Below are positions 13,830 to 18,369 of a DNA stretch of 18,369 nucleotides, one piece after another. The DNA is from an uncultured Aliarcobacter sp. (GTDB lineage Bacteria; Campylobacterota; Campylobacteria; Campylobacterales; Arcobacteraceae): assembly GCA_947629065.1 (NCBI GenBank), contig CANRCH010000016.1, positions 1 to 18,369 of the forward strand, read 5' to 3'. Each line of letters starts with the position of its first letter. Positions within the stretch are counted from its first letter, which is position 1. A program made the position numbers and the translations under genes. The notes beneath the pieces are model-generated. The model was not told the origin of the DNA. It worked only from the letters and a program-made list of their open reading frames with translations, and did not search any database.

Positions 13830-14678
13830 ATGAAAAATGAAAACAGAAAAATAAACAAAAAACTAGAACAGGGTGTTATAAATACTCTAAAAGTAAAAAG
13901 AGTAAGCGAACCAGGGCTTTATTTAGAAAGTCTTGATGAAAGTGAAGTTTTACTTCCAAATGCTTATGTAAAAAAAGAGATGAATATTGATAGTTTAGTA
14001 GATGTATTCATTTATACAGATAGTGAAGATAGACTTGTTGCAACTACACTTAAACCATATTTATACTTAAATGAGTTTGCATCTTTAAAAGTTGTTGATA
14101 CTACAAAATTTGGGGCTTTTGTGGATATTGGATTAGCAAAAGATTTGCTTGTTCCAAAAAATAGACAAAGAGGAACTTTTTATAAAGAGTCTTACAAAGT
14201 TTTACAAATGCAGTTTGATGAAAGAACAAGCAGACTAATTGCTAGTGAAAAATATACTTTAAATAAAGAGCCAAAAAACTTAGCACAAAATGATGAGGTT
14301 GATATTCTTTTATACTCAAAAACACCGCTTGGATATAAAGTAATAGTAAACAACCTATATGATGGTTTAATCTTTCACTCTGAAATTTTTGAAAATGTTC
14401 AAATAGGTGATAAAAAAAGAGCTTATATAAAAAATGTAAGAGAAGATGGAAAACTAGATATTAGTTTACAAAAAATAGGGCAAAAAATAGATGAAGATAG
14501 AGTTTTAGATATCCTAAAAGCAAATGGTGGAAGTATAAATTTCACTTACAAAAGTGAAGCAAGTGATATAAAAGATACTTTTGCAATGAGCAAAAAGGCT
14601 TTTAAAGCCACTTTAACAAAACTTCTTGAAGAAAAAAAGATAATTTTAGAGGAAGATAAAATTAGGATTTGTAATTAA
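13830..14678 (+). CDS. CvfB-like S1-domain RNA-binding protein
   Basis: A 282-residue cytosolic protein with the CvfB/YitL layout. Three S1-type OB folds lie at about 14-75, 80-145 (FASLKVVDTTKFGAFVDIGLAKDLLVP is the clearest, with the typical GAFVDIG) and 150-217 (VNNLYDGLIFHSEIF). A winged-helix domain at about 222-282 follows (RVLDILKANGGSINF, then KATLTKLLEEKKIIL). CvfB in staphylococci and pneumococci binds RNA and affects virulence-gene expression; the role here is unknown. The ribosome-binding site is unusual (GAGACGGA, about nine bases from the ATG). It begins 31 bases after the permease gene, probably as a separate function on the same strand. An imperfect inverted repeat (14660-14697) surrounds the stop codon. 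Confidence 0.85.
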   Translation: MKNENRKINKKLEQGVINTLKVKRVSEPGLYLESLDESEVLLPNAYVKKEMNIDSLVDVFIYTDSEDRLVATTLKPYLYLNEFASLKVVDTTKFGAFVDIGLAKDLLVPKNRQRGTFYKESYKVLQMQFDERTSRLIASEKYTLNKEPKNLAQNDEVDILLYSKTPLGYKVIVNNLYDGLIFHSEIFENVQIGDKKRAYIKNVREDGKLDISLQKIGQKIDEDRVLDILKANGGSINFTYKSEASDIKDTFAMSKKAFKATLTKLLEEKKIILEEDKIRICN

Positions 14679-14697
14679 GACAAACTTTATCCTAATT
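14660..14697 (+). other. Inverted repeat spanning the cvfB-like stop codon
   Basis: AATTAGGAT (14660-14668) pairs with ATCCTAATT (14689-14697). Inside, TTGT (14669-14672) can pair with ACAA (14680-14683). There is no clean U-run afterwards; the tpx promoter TATAAT follows at once. It could be a weak terminator or an operator for tpx. Low certainty. Confidence 0.35.
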
Positions 14698-14701
14698 AAA
14701 A

Positions 14702-14734
14702 TATAATTTTAAGAATTTAATTAAAAAATAGGAG
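14702..14734 (+). promoter_or_regulatory. tpx -10 element and ribosome-binding site
   Basis: TATAAT at 14702-14707, with a weak -35 candidate AAGACA at 14677-14682 (19-base spacing). AGGAGT lies about 10 bases before ATG 14744. A good promoter here fits a separately expressed peroxidase. Confidence 0.55.
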
Positions 14735-14743
14735 TAAATTATT

Positions 14744-15283
14744 ATGGCAACAGTAAAATTTCATGGTGAAGTAGATGTAAACTTAAGTGGAACAGAGCTA
14801 AATGTTGGTGATATAGCACCAGTTGTAACAGGTGTTGCACAAGATTTAAGTGATATTCAAATCGGTGGACAAAAAGGAAAAGCTCAAATTATTTTAGCAG
14901 TTCCATCACTAGATACTGGTGTTTGTGCAAAAGAGGCAAAAAGATTTAATGATGAAGCAGCAAAACTTGATCACGCTGAAGTAATTATTGTATCAATGGA
15001 CTTACCATTTGCAATGAAAAGATTCTGTGCAGCTGAAGGTGCAAATAATATCGTAGTTGCTTCAGATTATAGAGCAAAAGCATTTGCAAAATCTTACGGT
15101 GTATTACAAGCAAATGGACCATTAGCGGGACTTACTGCACGAGCTGTGTTTATTGTAAATCCATCAGGAAAAATTACATATAAAGAGATTGTTCCAGAAA
15201 TTACAGATGAGCCAAACTACGATGCAGTTTTAAGAGCAGCTGCTGAAGCTACAAGCACAGCTTGTTGTGGATCTTGTCACTAA
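14744..15283 (+). CDS. tpx: Thiol peroxidase Tpx (atypical 2-Cys peroxiredoxin) with Cys-rich tail
   Basis: Thioredoxin-dependent peroxidase that removes H2O2 and organic peroxides. In Gram-negatives it can be cytosolic or periplasmic; no signal peptide is seen here. The Tpx signature around peroxidatic C61 is complete (VPSLDTGVCAKEAKRFN), and resolving C95 lies in KRFCAAEGANNIVVASDYR, giving the expected intramolecular pair. The protein has 179 residues against about 165-168 for the family. The excess is a C-terminal tail ending STACCGSCH, which adds Cys174, Cys175, Cys178 and His179. GSC-H looks like a CxxCH heme motif, but a cytosolic protein would not be hemylated, so metal binding or extra redox function is likelier. 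Codon choice is slightly more optimised than in neighbours, consistent with strong expression. It is followed by a strong terminator. Confidence 0.95.
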   Translation: MATVKFHGEVDVNLSGTELNVGDIAPVVTGVAQDLSDIQIGGQKGKAQIILAVPSLDTGVCAKEAKRFNDEAAKLDHAEVIIVSMDLPFAMKRFCAAEGANNIVVASDYRAKAFAKSYGVLQANGPLAGLTARAVFIVNPSGKITYKEIVPEITDEPNYDAVLRAAAEATSTACCGSCH

Positions 15284-15317
15284 GACATTAAAATAATTAG
15301 TTTTTACTAAATTTCTC

Positions 15318-15350
15318 AAATAGATTGGATTTTTCCAATCTATTTACTTT
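15318..15350 (+). terminator. Rho-independent terminator after tpx
   Basis: AAATAGATTGGA (15318-15329) and TCCAATCTATTT (15334-15345) form a perfect 12-pair stem with a TTTT loop, followed by ACTTTTATAAATC. It lies 35 bases after the tpx stop and separates tpx from the Sel1-repeat gene. The rest of the gap (15351-15444) holds only the AT-rich leader and weak -10-like words. Confidence 0.88.
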
Positions 15351-15444
15351 TATAAATCTTTCATACCCTATCCATTTATTCTAATTTAATCTAAAAATTG
15401 TAATATAGTTTTATAAAATTTAATTTATAAAAAAAGGAAAAACT

Positions 15445-16155
15445 ATGTTGAAAAATATACTAAAAGTCTTGGCTCTAGCTTTTTTGATAAGTACTTTTTC
15501 AAGTGCCGCAACTATTCAAGATGGCTACAATGAATTAAAAGCTGGAAATACTCTTGAAGCTATGAATATATTTAAATATAATTGTGAAAAAGGTGCATTT
15601 GCAGGATGTTATAATTTAGGAACTATATATTATCAAGGAAAATATATAGAAAAGAATTACCAAAAAGCATTTGAAAACTTTGAAAAGGCTTGTAAAGAAG
15701 GGCATGAATTAGCTTGTTTTAGTCAAGCTATTATGTATGAAAATGGACAAGGAACACAAAAAAATCTAGCAAAAGCAATAGAACTTTATGAAAAATCTTG
15801 TGAAAAACAAAATGGAAGTGCTTGTTATAATCTAGGAAATTTATATGATAAGCAAAATGATAGTTTTAATGCAGTTGATTATTTAACAAAAGCTTGTAGT
15901 TTAAATCACGCAAAAGCTTGTTATAATCTTGCAATAAAATATTATAATGAAGATTCTGTAGAATATTTACCAAAAAAAGCACATAATTTATATGAAAAAG
16001 CTTGTAAATTAAATTATGCAAAAGCTTGTTACAATTTATCTACACTATATTTAGATGGAAAATATTTTGAAAAAGATATAGGAAAAGCTAGAGGTTATTT
16101 GAGAAAAGCTTGTGATTTAAAACTAAAAATAGCATGTGAAGAGCTGCAAAAATAA
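15445..16155 (+). CDS. Exported Sel1-repeat protein, Helicobacter cysteine-rich protein (Hcp) type
   Basis: Secreted or periplasmic helical-repeat protein of 236 residues. The signal peptide (about 1-22, ending SSAA) is followed by six to seven Sel1-like repeats. Each repeat carries a Cys pair with C-x7-C spacing: 47/55, 83/91, 119/127, 151/159, 187/195 and 223/231. This is the disulfide-stapled pattern of Hcp proteins in Helicobacter and Campylobacter. Repeat phase is 36 residues except between the third and fourth Cys pairs, where it is 32. Family members can bind peptidoglycan-related ligands or engage host immunity, but no specific role can be read here. AAGGAA precedes the ATG by eight bases. 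It stands as its own unit between the tpx terminator and nnrS. Confidence 0.9.
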   Translation: MLKNILKVLALAFLISTFSSAATIQDGYNELKAGNTLEAMNIFKYNCEKGAFAGCYNLGTIYYQGKYIEKNYQKAFENFEKACKEGHELACFSQAIMYENGQGTQKNLAKAIELYEKSCEKQNGSACYNLGNLYDKQNDSFNAVDYLTKACSLNHAKACYNLAIKYYNEDSVEYLPKKAHNLYEKACKLNYAKACYNLSTLYLDGKYFEKDIGKARGYLRKACDLKLKIACEELQK

Positions 16156-16202
16156 TAATTATTGGGAATAAATATAGTTAATTACATTATAGCTTTTTCT
16201 TC

Positions 16203-16251
16203 TTGCTTACAATCAAGCAAAAATTAGAAAAAAATAGATAAAATCTTCCTA
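16203..16251 (+). promoter_or_regulatory. FNR/CRP-type site and promoter of nnrS
   Basis: TTGCT-TACA-ATCAA (16203-16216) matches TTGAT-N4-ATCAA at 9 of 10 positions. A -10 candidate TAAAAT lies at 16239-16244. A start site at 16251 puts the box centre at -41.5. The centre is 67.5 bases before the nnrS ATG, as it is before the GTG of the nor-nir unit. Nine-of-ten matches also arise by chance in this AT-rich DNA, so the geometry carries the weight. Confidence 0.6.
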
Positions 16252-16276
16252 AAATAATACAATTTTAGGAGTTTTT

Positions 16277-17503
16277 ATGAAATCGTGGTACAAAAAGTTT
16301 GCCTCGCAACCACATCAACCATTTTTTACAAATGGGATTCTATTTTTTACGCTATTTATGATAATACTTTTTTTAAGTTATTCAAATTTAATTTCTTTAG
16401 ATACAAATCTTTTAACATATCATGCTTATACTTTGGTGTTTTTGGTATTTATTCAGTTTTTTCTTGGATTTTTATATGTAGTATTTCCGAAGTTTTTAAT
16501 GCAAGCTGAAGTAGAACCAACTATTTATATGAAGCAGTTTTTTCTATATTTTATAGCAAGTGTAGGGCTGTTTTTTGCAATAATATTTTATTCAAAATTA
16601 ATTATAGTTTTTCAAATAATTTTACTTATTGCACAAATACTTAGTTTTAATCTACTTTATTCAATGCATAAAAAAAGTGTTATGAAAGATAAAAATGATA
16701 CAAAATGGGTTTTAATAGCATTTAGTGCAGGTCTTGTTTCACACCTTATGTTTATTGTTTCAGAGTTCAATTTTTCTTCATCATACATAGTATCAAAAGT
16801 TGCAATCAATAGTGGATTTTATCTATTCTTATTTATGGTTATTTTTACAATTTCTCAAAGAATGATACCGTTTTTTACAAGAGTTATGGTTCCAGAATAT
16901 ATAATAAATAAAAGTCCAAAACTACTTGATAATCTAATGGGATTACTGGTTTTAAAAGTATTTCTACTAAGTTTTGATAATGCAAAATTAAATCTAATTG
17001 CAGATATTCCACTATTTATATTTATTACAAAAGAGTTATTTAGATGGAAAATGCCAACATTTAGAACTCCTCCAATAGTTTGGATACTACATCTTGGACT
17101 TTACTGGATAGTAATTGGATTTATTATATCAATTATTGAGGGAATAATGGCATTTATTGATCCAAATTTCTATTTTGAAAAAGCAGTTTTACATACATTT
17201 GCTGTAGGTTATTTTGTTACAGTTTTAATTGGATTTGGAACAAGAGTAATACTAGGACACTCTGGAAGAAAAATTGAGACAAATAAATTTGCAATATCTA
17301 TATTTATTGCAGTTCAGATTTTAGCATTTTTTAGGATATTATCATCTCTTGTTTCAAATTTTTCACTAGACTATATGTTATTTATTAACCTGAGTGCCTT
17401 AATTTTGGTACTTGCTTTAATTATTTGGTCTTGTAAATATATTGCAATTTTAGTAGAAAATGAGAAAAAAGAGGAAATTTCTACTAAATGGAAACAAGGT
17501 TAA
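16277..17503 (+). CDS. nnrS: NnrS-family heme/copper membrane protein
   Basis: Twelve-helix inner-membrane protein of 408 residues, the family length. NnrS proteins are widespread beside denitrification genes, bind heme and copper, and protect against NO stress, notably of iron-sulfur proteins. Visible marks are the N-terminal FASQPHQPFF (compare the family start with PFRPFF), QRMIPFFTRVM (194-204), and the strongly conserved VLHTFAVGYF with H306, then GTRVILGHSGR (321-331). AGGAG lies six bases upstream of the ATG. An FNR-type box with the same spacing as in front of the nor-nir unit precedes it, so it is probably induced together with nitrite and NO reduction, though 13 kb away and on the other strand. 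The molecular mechanism of the family is not settled. Confidence 0.92.
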   Translation: MKSWYKKFASQPHQPFFTNGILFFTLFMIILFLSYSNLISLDTNLLTYHAYTLVFLVFIQFFLGFLYVVFPKFLMQAEVEPTIYMKQFFLYFIASVGLFFAIIFYSKLIIVFQIILLIAQILSFNLLYSMHKKSVMKDKNDTKWVLIAFSAGLVSHLMFIVSEFNFSSSYIVSKVAINSGFYLFLFMVIFTISQRMIPFFTRVMVPEYIINKSPKLLDNLMGLLVLKVFLLSFDNAKLNLIADIPLFIFITKELFRWKMPTFRTPPIVWILHLGLYWIVIGFIISIIEGIMAFIDPNFYFEKAVLHTFAVGYFVTVLIGFGTRVILGHSGRKIETNKFAISIFIAVQILAFFRILSSLVSNFSLDYMLFINLSALILVLALIIWSCKYIAILVENEKKEEISTKWKQG

Positions 17504-17537
17504 GCTTAATTTAAATTTATATTTATTATAATTCAAT

Positions 17538-17662
17538 CATAAGTTTATTAGTTTACTAATACTCTTATAGTAAAAACTATTTTTAAGATAAGTTTCTTAA
17601 ATAGATAATTTTTATGTTTCCTTGTGTAAAAGAAGGGCGCTTCCCCTAGGCGCCCTTTTTCT
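17538..17662 (+). ncRNA. Candidate structured RNA or long structured 3' end of nnrS
   Basis: A TATAAT at 17527-17532 stands 24 bases after nnrS. The 125 bases that follow contain three AT-rich perfect hairpins (17546-17561, TATTAGT/ACTAATA; 17567-17580, ATAGT/ACTAT; 17582-17601, TTTAAGA/TCTTAAA) and end in the GC-rich terminator. No reading frame of useful length is present. This could be an independent small RNA or the nnrS 3' untranslated region. I recognise no known RNA family. Confidence 0.25.
17633..17662 (+). terminator. GC-rich Rho-independent terminator
   Basis: AAGGGCGC (17633-17640) pairs with GCGCCCTT (17650-17657), extendable by T-G and T-A pairs to ten pairs with a five-base loop, then continuing into TTTTTCTTTT. 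It is the most GC-rich stretch of the window. It closes the nnrS transcript, or a small RNA between, before the helicase gene. Confidence 0.92.
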
Positions 17663-17737
17663 TTTCAATCATTCTTAAAACTTTTATGCTAATATTCCAC
17701 AATGATTTCAAATAACAAAACTTTAAACGACTAATTT

Positions 17738-18369
17738 ATGCCTTTATCAAACCTCAATCAAGAACAAAAAGATGCAGCAACTTGTAAAAGTGGATATAAT
17801 TTAATAATAGCTAGTGCAGGAACTGGAAAAACTTCAACAATAGTTGGAAGAATTGCAATGCTTTTAAATAGTGGAGTAAAACCAGAAGAGATTTTACTAC
17901 TTACATTTACAAATAAAGCAGCTTTAGAGATGATTAGTAGAGTATCTAATCTATTTTCAAAAGATATTGCCTCAAAAATAATGGCAGGAACTTTTCACTC
18001 TGTTTCATATAAACTATTAAAAGAGATGGATTTAAAAATTATTTTAAAACAACCAAGTGAGTTAAAAACACTTTTTAGATCTATTTATGAAAAAAGAGTT
18101 TTTATGAATAGAGGTGAAACAAGCCCTTATGATGGCGGATATTTATATGATATTTACTCTTTATATTTAAACTCAAACAATAACGAAGATTTTACAACTT
18201 GGATAAAAGAGAAAAATAGTGAACATGAGATTTATTCATTAATTTATGAAGATGTAATTGATGAGTTTAATACCCTAAAAAAAGAGTATGGATATCTAAA
18301 TTTTGATGATTTATTAACAACAATGCTTGAAGTTTTAAAGACAAATGAATTTAATTTTAAAGAGATATT
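17738..18369 (+). CDS. UvrD/Rep/PcrA-type superfamily 1 DNA helicase, N-terminal part (cut by right edge)
   Basis: ATP-dependent 3'-5' DNA helicase; about 210 N-terminal residues are visible. The Q motif is LNQEQKDA (6-13), Walker A ASAGTGKT (25-32), motif Ia LLTFTNKAALEM (54-65) and motif Ib AGTFHSVS (83-90). The 1B-domain segment LNFDDLL (187-193) is also present. The Walker B DExx motif should follow just outside the window. The order is that of the UvrD/Rep group, but the fragment cannot separate uvrD, rep or pcrA orthologues from other paralogues. The ATG at 17738 is forced: the upstream in-frame ATG at 17702 runs into a stop after 10 codons. No ribosome-binding site of the usual type precedes it (ACGACTAATTT), so initiation may be weak or the leader short. 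Confidence 0.93.
   Translation, partial: MPLSNLNQEQKDAATCKSGYNLIIASAGTGKTSTIVGRIAMLLNSGVKPEEILLLTFTNKAALEMISRVSNLFSKDIASKIMAGTFHSVSYKLLKEMDLKIILKQPSELKTLFRSIYEKRVFMNRGETSPYDGGYLYDIYSLYLNSNNNEDFTTWIKEKNSEHEIYSLIYEDVIDEFNTLKKEYGYLNFDDLLTTMLEVLKTNEFNFKEI

Noticed and set aside
15269..15283. CxxCH heme-c motif at the end of Tpx
   Set aside because: No signal peptide or cytochrome fold; c-type heme attachment occurs outside the cytoplasm, so a cytochrome function is not supported.
16285..16509. Plus-strand open frame of 74 codons overlapping nnrS in another frame
   Set aside because: Lies entirely inside the secure nnrS gene and has no ribosome-binding site; a frame shadow.

Overview
The window is AT-rich, with tightly packed genes and heavy use of AAA, TTA, ATA and AGA codons. 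Its gene content points to a denitrifying epsilonproteobacterium (Campylobacterota), most likely Arcobacteraceae. From memory, the order lon - bamD - proC - ctsT-like pseudopilin resembles the Campylobacter jejuni Cj1073c-Cj1077 region. The genus assignment is inference.

Bases 1-3292 (minus strand) hold a nitrite/nitric oxide respiration operon, in transcription order: a small three-helix membrane protein of unknown function, norC, norB, an unannotated 53-residue membrane protein (711-872), and nirS (cut by the left edge). A perfect FNR/CRP-type box, TTGAT-N4-ATCAA (3356-3369), lies upstream, followed by a TATAAT at the spacing expected for a class II activated promoter. A similar box with one mismatch precedes nnrS (16277-17503), at the same distance from the start codon, so the two NO-related units are probably co-regulated.

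Bases 3395-7495 (minus) form a housekeeping/proteostasis unit: bamD, lon, a rhomboid protease and a low-molecular-weight tyrosine phosphatase. The last two junctions have one-base gaps. Bases 7611-9341 (plus) hold proC followed by three small pseudopilin-like genes, probably for natural transformation. These converge on rdgB (9334-9933, minus), with stops overlapping inside a bidirectional terminator.

Bases 10009-13798 (plus) hold a YajR-like MFS transporter, an ElyC/DUF218 envelope protein, and a ZnuC/ZnuB-type metal ABC transporter without a binding-protein gene. The ATPase-permease gap is packed with three successive hairpins, the last of which buries the permease ribosome-binding site. 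Then come a CvfB-like S1 RNA-binding protein, the thiol peroxidase tpx with an unusual Cys-rich tail, an exported Hcp-like Sel1-repeat protein, nnrS, a structured intergenic stretch ending in a GC-rich terminator, and the start of a UvrD/Rep-type helicase gene cut by the right edge.

No tRNA, rRNA, CRISPR array or insertion sequence was seen. No gene-free stretch exceeds 300 bases.
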